A stretch of 64,000 nucleotides of DNA from contig JASWJB010000202.1 of NCBI GenBank assembly GCA_032433595.1, positions 16,922 to 80,921 on the forward strand, written 5' to 3'. Both the position numbers and the translations under genes were made by a program. The DNA comes from Conoideocrella luteorostrata. Taxonomy: Eukaryota > Ascomycota > Sordariomycetes > Hypocreales > Clavicipitaceae. Below the pieces are notes generated by a model. It was not told where the DNA came from. It saw nothing but the letters and a program-made list of their open reading frames with translations, and searched no databases. Positions 35,550-47,880 of the stretch are shown here, one piece after another (position 1 is the first letter of the stretch; every line of letters begins with the position of its first letter).

Positions 35550-37347
35550 TGCGTATTGGGGAGGATGAATATCGACCTGGAAAAAGTCAGGTATGGGAAG
35601 TATATGATTGGAATATGTGGATGAATTTATCACAGCACAGAAATAGAGGCGGAGAAGTGCTCGATTTATATAGCTCTCGAGCCTACGGTAACTTCCACAG
35701 CTCATCCCCAGAATGATCCAGGCCGGGAAGTGTCGAACCGTGGGTCTGTCTGCTTAGTCTAGGCGGACTAGTTAAAGCTACTAAGGAAATGGAGGGATGT
35801 GCCTCCATGGTGTTTTGTCGTTGTTGATGGAGCTTGGGGGAGTCCACGAGCAAACAGCGTTCACTGGTGCCCCTCAATTTCTCCTTGGCTTGCCCCTCCC
35901 TCCAAGTTACATTGGTTCCCTCACACCAGCCAAATGCATCGGCACTATCGAAACGCCAGCCAACACCTCAGTATCTGATTTCATCATTCAGCCTACGTCT
36001 CCTTTGGGATAGAGCCAAATAACCCCCTGTCTGCCTGTTCCCGCCGCTGTGTCCGACATTGCTGCTTTTATCGTGAGCTAAGCTTCAGCGTCGTCAGGGC
36101 TGATACGTCATGCCGCCAAGTCCATATCTCCGGCATCTGGAAGCCGAGATACCCATACAGTCACATCCACCGGCGTGAGTGAGACATTTGTCAGTGGAAC
36201 GTTCCAGGCTAGCATGAGGCCTCTTCTGACAGAGTGACACCTGTGATGAGAACTGCTGAGTTGTCAGTACCACATTACGCACTCACGGTGTACTCCGTAC
36301 TGTCCCAGCAATAATTAGTCTGTCACGGAAACACTTGATGCTTGTGAAGAGGATGCTGATCGTGACTAGTCCGTCGACCACAGTTCGTCCTTAAAGAAAC
36401 AAAAAAAATTAAAAATTAAGTCACGGTTACTGATATCAGGGGATAAGCCGTCAGCATATAACTACCTCAAAGCATTCAGCAGTTTCAGCCCCGATCAGTT
36501 GACGTTTATGAGCTCATAGACGTGCCAAATTGGGGATCCTATCAACAGACTGTCCATCGTTCTGAGGTACTCTGCTGAATCTCGTGCTGATGGCCAAAGA
36601 CTTGTGCACTACATTGTGAGGTGTAAAGATACCGAAACGCACCTCTACGGGCTCCCGGCACAACCATCATCGAGCTAGTACTAGTATGTGCGGCGCATTC
36701 AACGTGGCCCACACGCTGCACCAGCTGAGCAAGGGGCTCAGCTCACAGCATTGAAAGCTCCAGGTACAACAGAGGGGATCCACTACGGCTGCGGGCTGTC
36801 CGGTAACCTGTCCAGCTGAGTTGCTCGAGGCAAACTCGATAGCTGACTGTCGTCAATATTTTCTTATCTAAGCTAGGTAAAGGCACATGTTACTTTAGTC
36901 GCGAAGCCATCAATTCATGTGTGGCATACACACAGCAATACCGTCTGGTAATAATCTATAGCTGTAACTAGCTCCCACCGTTGACGCAGTCGCCAACCTG
37001 AGCTGGAAGGCAAGACACAATCGTCAATGCATTTCTATCCTGCAATGTGATGGCGGCAGCCCCGTTGCTTCACCTGTATGTGTTATTACTTGTTGAATGG
37101 AAATCAATTGAAATAGCAAAAAGCGCTGCAACAGTCCCGTTGAACACCATTTCTCCGTATGTCTCATTATACACCGCATTTCCAACATCGCCATCGTTAT
37201 CTGTTATTTATACACACAAAGAAAATCCACCTCAGAAGAGTTTTGCGTCATACAACACAGCGTGTTAATGACTCCAGCTATAGCGCGCGTCGGCATGGGC
37301 GCCTGCAATGCGGGAGGCGCAGAAATATGCCTTATCAGGGCCGTTCG
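35550..37347. other. Intergenic region without recognisable gene
   Basis: About 1.8 kb with only short frames. One exact TGTACTCCGTAC motif lies at 36289-36300. No RNA gene or mobile element recognised. Confidence 0.45.
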
Positions 37348-38044
37348 TCATGAGTTGACAAAGACCTGATATGCCATAATCATGACCCAAACCAGAAAGA
37401 TGATACCGGTCAAGGACATGGCAAAGACTAAGTGCCAGGATTGGCCTGCAATTCAGATCAGCAACTGGCTACAAGGCGTTGTAGCGATAGCCCAGAACTC
37501 ACATATGTTCCTTTGCTGCAACCAAGCCAATGTCTCCTGGCTCTGCCCATGGGGATTCCTATTGAACACCTGCAGGTTGCAAGTGCTCTGAATTGAGCCA
37601 TTGGGTCCCCATAGCTGCACCGACACAACGACGAGCCCGACGAGCCACATGACGAACAGTATCAAGGCTCCAAGCATGACAATAGCCGGCAACAAGCGGC
37701 GGTTTGCGATGAGCCAGAAAATGCCTCCGATGAAGGCAATGGAGAGGGAGCCAACAGTGATGAAGTAGGGGAAGTACCTTGACGATAAAGGGTCAGCAGC
37801 TACCAGACACAGCAACGACGCGTAGAGATGGTTCAATGCAGACGTACCATGGGACCGGTAAATCCAACTGCTCTTGGATCTGTATAAAGGTCGAAAACAC
37901 GCCAACAATGCTCGCAGAGGCCAACAACATGACGAAGATCCAAAAGTTAAGCTGCAGGGGTGGCCAGTTGTACGTGCGGATATGGCTAACCGCTCTGCGC
38001 TGACGCACAATTGAGCCACTGCTCAACGTCGACGAGGCGGCCAT
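37348..38044 (-). CDS. Four-helix membrane protein, MARVEL-like
   Basis: Exons 37848-38044, 37503-37777 and 37348-37445 encode 189 residues; every join is in phase (VPW|YFPYFITVG and NIC|QSWHLVFAM). Four membrane segments are clear: LNFWIFVMLLASASIVGVF, YFITVGSLSIAFIGGIFWLI, LPAIVMLGALILFVMWLVGL and HLVFAMSLTGIIFLVWVMIM. The loop between TM3 and TM4 carries two cysteines (STCNL and NIC), as often seen in MARVEL or claudin-like fungal proteins. The N-terminus is basic. It may act in membrane organisation at the plasma membrane or endosome; that is inference from topology. Confidence 0.78.
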
Positions 38045-39785
38045 TATGATGGTGTTTTGACAATAATCTCAGCGTGGTGTTTAACGAAACCTCCTATTCA
38101 ACGCGTCTCACACGCCTTCCTATCCGTCAGTTGTGGTCTGCACTTCCACCAACTCCGTCTCTCGCCAATGGCCGATGCGCCAAATATATAGATGTGACCT
38201 CTTCCGAGTGTCGGACGACGATATCCAAGGCGGTAACTGATAGCCCAGGATGTATCACGGGATCGTCCGCAGCGTATCCTAGTATAGCCCCAGTCAACCC
38301 AGCCTTTGGCCGCCACGTCGACCGTTGCTTGGTGATGGAATGCGCGGCCTGGGCTCAAGCCTAATGCATGGGCGCCCGGGTAAGAACTGAAGCCCAAAGG
38401 CCCCCCACTACTCAAACACGGAGCGGTGCAGGCCAGAGGGCTAATTGCGTGTTGTCACGACGAGCTCTCCGCTTTGGGGGAAACAACAGCTCAGTGCTAC
38501 GGCAACATGAATTGTCGGTCGTGGTTGGAGTTGAATGGTGTTCTGGCCAGAGCTGGCGCCGCGTTTAGCGTGCCGAAGCGTCTCTGGGATGACGCTCGCT
38601 AACTAAAACCATAACACAACAACCCACAGACAGCACAAGACAGGTGAGGTGAGCTCTTGGGATATATGAGTGGGGCCCACGTAGGACGGCCTATTCCACA
38701 AGACTTACAGTGCACGTTGCAAACTACTGTGCAGTGTACGGGCTGCGTTCCACGTTCACAATGGTAAAAATTCGATACGATAATTGTAACGAGTCGCAGG
38801 CGCTGCGAAATCACTCAGTCGCCCGCGCCGTCTGGCACGCGCGAAACCCATGCATGGCCCAAGACGTGGCCCATAGCTAGCGATGACACGCGAGGTGTTG
38901 GGCGCCGTCCCGAGACAGACTAGCAGTGGCGCGGACCTGGATTCTTCCTGTAACTAACTCGTGAGCAAGATTGAAGTAATTTTCAATTCGGGCCCAGCGG
39001 TCAGCAACGCAATTGTGCACTGATTCGTCACTCTCTCCGTATCGCGCCATTGGATGCCACAGTCAATGCCATCTCACCTGGGCAGCAATCTCGTACGCTG
39101 ACTACTCAGTCTTGTCATCTGGTTTCGCTTACTTCATAAACGTGAAACGAGCATGTTGGGCAGCGGACGTCACCTACAATTAAGCGGCCTCGGTACTTCG
39201 TACAATAAACGACAAAGCTAAACCGTGGCCCACTTACTCCGTACAACGCACCCTGATAAGAGAAGCAAACTAAACTATCTACGAAATAGCCAAAACCGAA
39301 TCCTTTGTTGTCAGCTACTGCCGATGTGCCCAGGTGTGTGCGAGAGCCGCTGAACAGTAGGTGCATGCTACGGGGGATAGAAGAGAGAGGCACTAGGAAA
39401 TACTCATCATCATCATCATCATCCTCCCCTATCTTGACTTAACTACGCTTAAGGAGAAGGTATTCGGCAAGGATGAAAGTCAGATAGCAGCGCCTGTCGA
39501 ACTCGGGCGGAATCCGCAAGCCTTGGAGAGCTCTGCGCCTTGGCCTTCTACATGAAGGGGAACCGGCTGGACTTCCCCATCTTCCGGGTGCTAATGCCAA
39601 GTAGTCACAATGCGGAGCCGGCTTGTTATAGAAATTGCGTGGGGAAAAGAAGAGAGAGCGAAAGAAAGAAAGAAAGAAGGAAAGGGGGAACAGAAAAGAA
39701 GAAACAGAAGGAGAAAAGGAGGCTTAGCTTGCAGATAATCAGGTACATTTTCCGTTGTAAAGACGGGAGTAGCTATATTGAAGAG
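38045..39785. other. Intergenic region downstream of the polyketide synthase
   Basis: About 1.7 kb. A CAT trinucleotide run lies at about 39404-39422 and an AAGA/GAAA purine tract at about 39646-39720, just beyond the synthase stop codon. A motif variant TTACTCCGTAC lies near 39234. No gene, and in particular no thioesterase or hydrolase gene, is visible. Confidence 0.5.
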
Positions 39786-42700
39786 CTATGTAGGCTGCTC
39801 CAGTAACGTTCCCGTAAAATAATCTCTCAGCTTCGCCACGCTGTTATATTTCATCAAAAGATTTGATGAAAGAGGTTGCGCGACACATTCTTGAAGACGA
39901 GCAATGACTGAAATCTGGATAATCGAGTCGACTCCAAGATCCTCCAGTGCCATGTCGTCTGTGAGGGACTCGGGCTGAACGTTAATCTCTGCCGCAAGAA
40001 TACCCAATAGCTTCGTGAAATCTATCTTGTCTCTGGCTGTGTTTTCCTTGCTTTTTCCTTCCCACTCAGTTAGAGTCGCATGAGGTGGTACAGGTATGTT
40101 GTCTGCTTCGCGCGGAGTATGAGTAGTGTAGCCCAACATGTCGTGTCCAGAGGCGTCCGTAGTAGCTGATGCTGAGCCGTCCGATCTTTCTGCTGCCATA
40201 CCGTATTGAAGACTCTTCTTTGTTGGCGTCTGATACAGACTTGGTGGCTCGTGTAGAGTCGTCATGCTTACACTTTCAAGCGTGCAATTGCTATTGCCGT
40301 TGGGGCAGGCTTGATTAGGGCGCAAGACCAATTGTTTGATTACGGTCACGACTTGTCCGGCTTCATCTAGAGCATGTACATCGCCTTTCATTGCGTCAGA
40401 TTTATCATCTGATTGCATTCGTGCGTGAACACGATAGGTCTTATTAGCTTCTAACGACATCAACATACGCATCTTACTCCATCCGCTGCATCTGTATCCA
40501 ATATGCCGGGAAGCGTTGAGCATAATGGTTGGCACATCAATCAACGCTCCAATCCATTGCGGGTTGTACATGTAGCTTCCTTCACAGTGTATTGCTCTGA
40601 CATTTCCCACAGCTTCAAGAATATGAGTATTCAGCACGAACTCCTCGATGCCCTCTTTTTGCGACTCGTCGCATTCGACAACGAACTTGTAAGCGTCAGA
40701 GCCCGAAAGACGCATACACTGCCCGCTGGCTACAAACAACTGAAGCAGGTCAATCCGGGACTGATATAGGTACGCGTTTCTCGCTGCTTCTGATACCCAA
40801 GAATCGCTGTCGATGCCGCTGCCGCTGCCGCTGATGACGACTTCACAGCGGGCATGCTCTGTGCTCTTCGCAGGCCTAGATATGATTGATATGTTGATAG
40901 CTTTGGCATTCGCAGCAGGACGGTAGGATGCTGTTGTTTGCAGCGTAGGTAGATATCCTGCTGTGAAATTCCACGGAAGCTCCATGTTGGACAACTCCAT
41001 CGCTGTTGAGGAGGACGACTCACCAGATAGTTTGCGCAGGTGACAAGCAGCCGCCATGGCCATATCTGCATATACCGACGCAGGTAGTACGGATGATGTG
41101 TCATCGGTCTCGAGAGGCAACATTCCCTTGTCGAGACTTGTGACAAAGGAGAGCTTTTGAGCTCCATCCTCGACTATGTTGCTCTCGAGACAATGCAGAG
41201 TTGAGCTAAGTAGCTCGGGTTCATGGGGCGCAGTCGCTGTTTCACGCAATGAGCGTTGGTTCTTCCGGATCATCCAGTCGCCATCGTACTGGATCCAGTA
41301 TCGCTCAAGATCGAACGGGTAAGATGGTAGCTGCAGCAGTTCCAGGCTATCGAGATGTTCTTTGTGATATTCATCCCATCGGACTGCTCCATGCCTTACG
41401 TATAACCTCGTAACCACATTGCTAACAGTAGACCAGTTTGGTTTCTTAGGATCCAGTGCAGCAACTATATCATCAGGCTTTGATCGATCCGTGGAAGCAA
41501 TCATTGCTGAACAAGCTGGTGAAGGTCCGAGTTCAACCCAAAGTAGTCTTTGTTCATGCCCAACGAACGCCTCAAGCCTCTCCAGGGCATGCTGGAATAG
41601 TACTGGTTCGCGGGTCTGGCGGCATAAGTAATTGGCATTCAGTTCGGTTCCGTCCAGCAATACTTTCCCCAGCAGTGTAGAAGCGAATGGTATTGCCGGA
41701 CTTTTACATGAAACGCGCTGCACGATTTTCAAATACTCATCTAAGATAGTGGCTGTTTGCATTGAGTGGAAGCCGTAGGGAAGGCAGACTTTGGTCGCCT
41801 TAACGTTGATGGACATCAAATGTGCTATGAGAGCATTAATGTCCTCGTCCTTGCCACTCACGACAGTCTGCTGAGGCGCATTCAGGCAGGAAATTTCGCA
41901 GTCGATGAAGTTTTGCAGTACTGTTCGTGTCTCATAAGCCGATAGCGCAACGACCACCATGGAGAAAGCGTGTTTTACGCATTTCGATTCCAGAAGAAGC
42001 CCGCGTTTGGCCACGAGCCAAAGAACATCTGCGACACTGAGCACTTTGCAGATACACAAAGCCGCATACTCGCCAATGCTGTGGCCAATGACTGCGTTGG
42101 GATAGATTCCCCAAGACTGAAACAGCGAGGCTAGGGCAATCTCGAGGGCAACAAGGGCTAACTGTTTTTGAACAGAGTGAAACTCTTGGTTCTCGGTTGT
42201 AAAGACTTCAATGAAGGAAGGTAGATCCATACCGCGACACATCTGATCGAAGTGGTGAAGGCTATCCCGGAAGATGGCGCAAGTGTCAAAAAGCGTCTTT
42301 GCTTGCGGCAAAATAGATGTCTGGCCTGTAAAAACGAACACGGTAAAAGGCTTCTCCGTACGCCTCACTGTCGCATATGGGGCTTTACTCGTCTCTAGTA
42401 CAAGTTTTTGCACCAAGTGGTCTATGGATTTGGCCACACACCCGAAGCGATGTTTGTGATGCAGACGTCTAGCAGTGAGAGTATACGATAGATGTGACAT
42501 ATTTGTTTCAGGATTGGCCTGCACATATTCTAGTAGTCGTACCATGCTGCGACGAAGTGCCTTTGGCGTAGCGGCGGAGAGAACTATCGGATAGTTGTCT
42601 CGCTTATCTCCGACACGTGAGGATTGCGTTTTATATTCCTCGAGTAGCATGGCAGTAATGCCTCCTGTGGCGTTGAAGTTATTAACAAGCATTCGTCGCG

Positions 42701-45139
42701 TCCCGTCTCTACTCAGTGCAGGATATGGCATATTGGTAAACGGTATCACCACATTCATGTCGCCAAATAGTGGAAGTTTCGGATTAAGCCTTGTCTTTAT
42801 GCCAACATGACGAGGAATTGTCTTGCGTTGAAACATCAGCAGGCCCTTAATCAAAGAGGTGACTCCCGAGGCGGCTTCCGAATGGCCAACATTTGGTTTG
42901 ACCGAGCTGATAGTCAGAGGATGGTCTCTGGGACGTGGGCTATCAAGCATGCTAACTACAGATTGCGCTTCGGCGAGGTCACCAGCTTGCGTCCCCGTAC
43001 CATGAAGCTCGATGTGATCGATCTCATCCATAGTCACTCCCGCGGAAGATAACACGCTGCGGAACAAAGCAGCCTGGGTGTCCTTTTCGGGATGGGTAAG
43101 CGAGATGGCTGTCCCAGCATGGCTTGTTCCCACGGAGCGAATCAAGCCAAGAATATTGTCCTTCTCGCGAACAGCGTCGCCTATTCTCTTGAGCACTACG
43201 GTGGCGAAGCCATCTGCTCGGCAATAGCCGTCAGCCGTCTCGTCAAAGGTCTTGCAAGGCCCCGTAGTACAGACAAACTTGGCGCGGCTCAGTCCAGCAA
43301 ACATGTCTGAACAAGTGAGCAGATTGGCACCACCAGCCAAAGCTACATCGCATTGTTTCAACTTGAGACTGGAAATCGCCTGATGGATAGCCACAGCGCT
43401 GGCAGAGCACGCTGTGTCAATGCTCATGCTGGGTCCTTCCCAGCCAAAGTAATAACTAACTCGGCCAGGCCCAAAGGCTCTTATTCCTCCAGTGATGTAA
43501 TTGGTGTCTATATTTTGGCTCGAGTTGACCTGACGGTAATCGTCGCCAGCAACGCCATAGAAAGTTCCATACATTGGCCGATTGCCTTCATCACCATTAT
43601 CATAATAGCCTGACGACTCTAAAGCTTCGTAAGCCGTAAGAAGCATTAGTCGCTGCATGGGATCCGTCTGAGCTGCCTCGCGAGGCGACAGCTTGAATAG
43701 CGCGATATCGAAATCGCTCACGCCGTCGTAAAAACAGCCGTACGGGGTCAAACTAGTATTGCTAACTTTCCCCGTTGTGTCTACATGTGACTTCACGTCA
43801 AACCGATCAATGGGAATCTAGCGAAAAAGATTAGAAGTAATCTCCCAAGTTGAGCAAGAGGAACTCACCATTTTGTGTACATCTTGGCCTTTCACTAACA
43901 TGTCCCAGAGCTCATCGACATTCTCAGCGCCAGGGAACCGACCAGCCATTCCGACAACAGCTATCGATTCCCCGCTCTCTACGGAAGGCAATATACCTTG
44001 TGAGGGCTTCGATTGATCTGATACCTGCCTGCAAACCTCTTTCGGCTCTAGTTGCTGGATGAGCCGTCTCATCATGGCAGGACCAATCGAGGTCAGACGT
44101 ACACCGTGACCAGATGTTCGTTGACAAGCCTGTTCAATAATGCGGTCGAGATTCAAGCGATGTTGAAACATTTCGGAAAGCGCCAACCGTAGCGTATCCC
44201 GAACTCTTGTGGATGTTGGCATGTCTAGATGAAGTAGCGACCTGCTGTCTGGGACAGGTCGGTCGAACACTGGCGAAGTACCAATAAGGGAGTCCAAATC
44301 CGGCAGAGGAAGATGCTTGGCATGAAAAGCTCCATAGATCGGCAATGGAAGCGTCCTGGCGTTCCTGAGTGTTCCTTGGGAAAGAAACGCTTCAAGAAGA
44401 GTTGGCGGCCCAGAGACGGTCACTGATGAAGCCGAATGTCCACTTATATACACTTGCTTTACTTTGGGAGGGTTCTACTGCTTATCAGAGACACGCTTGT
44501 CTCAACTTCGACGCTTGAACTTACCATGCGGTCATTGAATTTCTGCAGCTCGTCCTCGATGGCATCGAGAGTCAGTCCCGACACACAGGTAGACCACGAG
44601 CCAGACGAGGTGTCAAGGGACAAACTTCGTCTCGAAACTTCCACACCCAGTCGAAGTGAAAGTTGAACAAAATGCGGTGCTAATTGTAGAAGATCGCTAT
44701 CTGAGTTGGCTGCAACCGCAGCAATGGCCGCTAAACTGCCCGTGCAAACGCCCATCGCAATGCATTTGCCTCGCTACCAAATATCCGGCTCACGTTCGCG
44801 ATGTCTGCACGGCTTTAGCAACGCATCCATTGAGAAGGGTAGTTTCACTTACAGTATCAACCAACCCAACTGATTGACACAGCTCAGCACAGATGTCACA
44901 GCTACATGCCGAATCTCCGAACAGCGCACATGATTCAGTATCTGAGCAAAGTCCCGGCCTTGAAACAGCTCCCTCTCACCCGGGAGTAAGATACTGATCT
45001 CACTCTGTAAAGCATTGTGAGCTGCATACATGAACAATGGAAGTAATGTGGATGTTTCTGCCTGCCTGAGCAGATCGGCCAGCGACCGACACGGCTCAAC
45101 CGACTGGTCGCCAAAGTAAAACAGATTCATATTCTTCAT
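39786..45139 (-). CDS. Non-reducing polyketide synthase, SAT-KS-AT-PT-ACP, with an in-frame stop in SAT
   Basis: Exons 44853-45139, 44525-44804, 43869-44474 and 39786-43817 join in phase (about 1734 residues). Domain order: SAT (NLFYFGDQSVEP, active-site GVCTGSL, GAFHAKHLP); KS from ~355 (DTACSAS with the Cys near 528, HGTGTQAGD, NVGHSEAASG); AT (VFTGQ, GHSIGEYAAL); PT from ~1250; one ACP (LEDLGVDS, Ser near 1689). The chain stops 45 residues after that Ser, so there is no second ACP, CMeT, TE or reductase. The model contains one TAG (44774-44776) between the SAT helix QLGWLI and RGKCIAMGVCTG; non-consensus splicing could avoid it, otherwise the gene is interrupted. At the PT catalytic His position there is Glu (41109-41111), and at the expected Asp there is Gly (40548-40550). 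The product is unknown. O-methyltransferase and ACP-CMeT genes follow upstream on the same strand. Confidence 0.85.
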
Positions 45140-45726
45140 TGTCACAGCTGGCTTTTGCGATGAGAGACCACAGTAAAGGACGGACAGAAACAGAGTGCAC
45201 ATATTTATTACATGTTTCCATAAAACCGCAGCGTCGTACTTGTTTACGCAACAAAGTGCCATCAATGTGGTACATCTGACGGGCAACCGTCTCCCAACAT
45301 TTACAGGAACTACATTCCCGGAGCTGTCCTGCCTAGGATTGGGCTCATCGGGAACTTTACAAGTTAGGCAGGCTGACTATTAGACAGTGGCAAGTTTACT
45401 ACTGTAAATTGACCTGTCACCCGTTTCAAGTGGAGACAGTGCATCCCGGGTAGCCCATGTGATATAAGACATCCCTTTCGTATCCACCATGAAGATAATG
45501 ATGTGGCCATGGCATATATCACATATTGGTCGCACACGATCTATAATTTCAGAAACAGCCGGTCGATGACGTGGTAGTCTAGCTTAGCTTAGCCTAATCT
45601 TGCCTTTTATTCCGTTATCTTCCTATTCAATATTGCCTCCGCGACACGACTAATGCACCACGTCCCGCGGGCCAGCCGAGATATCTCTAGAATGCAACCT
45701 CATTCATGCAAGAGATAAGTTTTCAG
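45140..45726. promoter_or_regulatory. Intergenic region upstream of the polyketide synthase
   Basis: About 590 bases between the PKS start and the O-methyltransferase stop. It must hold the synthase promoter. TAGCTTAGCTTAGCCTAATC near 45580 is a short local repetition. No reading frame is convincing. Confidence 0.45.
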
Positions 45727-47067
45727 CTATCCCGTCCAGCCCACCTCAACCATACTCATGGCACTCCCCTGCGGGCACCGCACGGCGTCCACCACATAGC
45801 GCGAGTCAGCCTGCTTGAACAGATGTTTAAACTCTGCGGCGGTGCGTTCCTTGCCGTTGAAAACAGTGGCCATGATAGCATCACCCTGAAATCCAACACG
45901 GCCTGTCAGATCGGTAACAGGGAGATCCTCAAGAACGTGCTCCCATATGAGGACCTTGGAGCCTCTGCGCATGGCGGGGACCAGGTTATTGAGGATCTTG
46001 ACCACGTACTGGTCGCTCCAATTATGGAGAATGTAACGCAGCACAAAAGCGGTTGGCACCGAGTCCGCGTGCTGAGGGGTAAAGAAATCGTGCTCAACAA
46101 ACCGAACACGGTGCTCTAACTGATGCGTCGGCTGTGGAGGCATTTGTGAAATGACGTGGGCGAGGTCCTGCACGACAAAACGGACATCCTTGGTGTGTTG
46201 GGCCAGGAACTTACTGACCGTGCCGATGCCACCACCAACATCAACAATCTGGGCACCAGGCTTGTCGATGGTGGCCCAGTCAAACGCTGCCAACAAGTGA
46301 CTAAGATTCCAGCTTTCACCTTTGGTGAGGAAACCCATGGCTCCTCCGAAGCGCCTCGCCCGCTCCGGCTGGCTAGCCAGGATGGCATATGCGGGTTTAT
46401 CACTCTCATTATGCAGTGAGAACGCGCTCCGGCTCGGTTCCGCGGCGTCCTGCCCATACTTCTCCCACACTTCGATGAGCTTTGAAGATGCGGGAGCGAT
46501 ATCCTCGAGCTCGAGCCCAAGCAGATCACGCAGCCCGGTTTCAGTGACGAGGCGTCGAGACGATGCCGTGTGCAGCACATGGCGGGTGGTCTGATCCTCG
46601 TTGAAGACATAATTGCTCATAGCTATTCGCAGAAAGCGGCGGCAGAAGTCCTCCTTAAGGCCCGAGGCAGCGGCAATTTGGGCATAAGATGCGCTGCCAT
46701 CAAGAGGCACCGCATCGGCCAGGTTGTAGTGATAGACAACTGTCAAGGCCAGTACATCAGTCCACTAGATAACGCCTCGTGTGTAAGTACTCTAGGTAAC
46801 GAACTAAGGCGAGGATGTAAGCGAGGGAGATGGGGAACATACACTCATGGCAGTATCCGTAACACGCGCTTCGGCGCCGCGAACAAGCTGTTTCAATTCG
46901 TTGGCCGAGTTGGCGAGAGCCCAGCGCTCATTTTGCAACTTATCCGGGAGCTCATCGAGTGTGTCCTCTTCGAAGGATGGATATGAAGACCCCTGTGCCT
47001 CAAGGTAAGCGTCGATCTTTTTCGCTTGTGCGAGGATCGCCTCGGCCATGGATGTCAACGACGGCAT
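45727..47067 (-). CDS. SAM-dependent O-methyltransferase (COMT type)
   Basis: Exons 46843-47067 and 45727-46764 give 420 residues, joined in phase as DTAMS|WTDVLALTVVYHY. The N-terminal helical dimerisation region (MAEAILAQAKKIDAYLEAQG) and winged-helix segment (YAQIAAASGLKEDFCRRFLR) are followed by the SAM-binding motif VDVGGGIGTVSKFLA and the catalytic region FVLRYILHNWSDQYVVKIL, where His before NWSD is the general base of this family. Its length is typical of fungal polyketide O-methyltransferases. Located between the synthase and the ACP-CMeT gene on the same strand, it probably methylates a phenol of the pathway product. Its upstream region carries a 93-bp tandem repeat. Confidence 0.9.
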
Positions 47068-47880
47068 TGCGATATAGACCAGGCAAGCAATTTTGAAAAA
47101 TTTTGAAAAATATATGAAGAGTTGAAACTGAACAAGCTGTTTGTCCAAGCAGTTCACGACCTGAAAGCGAAGCGAGCAGTGGGTAAGCGACAAGGGAAGT
47201 GTATTATGCCCATTTGAAGTTGGAAGAGCTATTAAGTGACATCACGGCATCATCCTAAAGGGTTTATACCGAGCATATTCGTGTCTCACCCGTGTATTAC
47301 GCCAGACTGAAGTTGGAAGAGCTGAAAAGTTACATCATGGTATCGTCCAAAAACGGTTTCTACCGAGCATATCCCGTGTCTCACCCGTGTGTTAGCAGCC
47401 CTGATCACCTGTACTGCCATTGTTACATAACTTATACAAGGCATAATTACAGCTCATTATAAGTGAATTCCTTTCCTTTCCTTTCTCTCCCCTCTTGGGT
47501 GGTGTTTATGCATGAGTCCAACAGGGCTGGTTTGAGGCAGGAGTATGAACGAATGCCATCACTAGCCGGGCAGTAAATCCGCTCCAGCATCCAAACAATC
47601 CCGAGGCTATCAGAAACTGGCTGAGGGAGGCCGTGAGTTTCTGTGACTAATCCGTCTCATCTTTTAAAGATCCTGTTACCCCGAGGAGTGACTCCTGCCT
47701 TCGGCAATGTCCAATGCGGGCGGCACCACCCGTTCAAGTTGACCAATCAACGGGTGAAGCAATACTGAGGACTCCATTGTTACTCCGCACAATAGGTCGA
47801 TCTACTAGATGGAACAGGACAGGGGCGTGGCAAACATATAATTCCCAACGTCATGGGTGGTGACATGGTCCATCTCTACA
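47068..47880. promoter_or_regulatory. Promoter region of the O-methyltransferase with tandem repeat
   Basis: About 810 bases between the ACP-CMeT stop and the O-methyltransferase start. It includes the two-copy repeat at 47199-47395, listed separately. No gene. Confidence 0.5.
47199..47395. repeat. 93-bp imperfect tandem repeat, about two copies
   Basis: Copy one starts at 47199 (GTGTATTATGCCCATTTGAA) and copy two at 47292 (GTGTATTACGCCAGACTGAA). Both continue with GAAGTTGGAAGAGCT, an ACATCAYGGYAT segment, TACCGAGCATAT and GTGTCTCACCCGTGT. A third start (GTGTGTTAG) follows at 47387. The copies differ at scattered sites, so the duplication is not very recent. The position, about 130-330 bases upstream of the O-methyltransferase ATG, makes a regulatory role possible. 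Confidence 0.75.
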
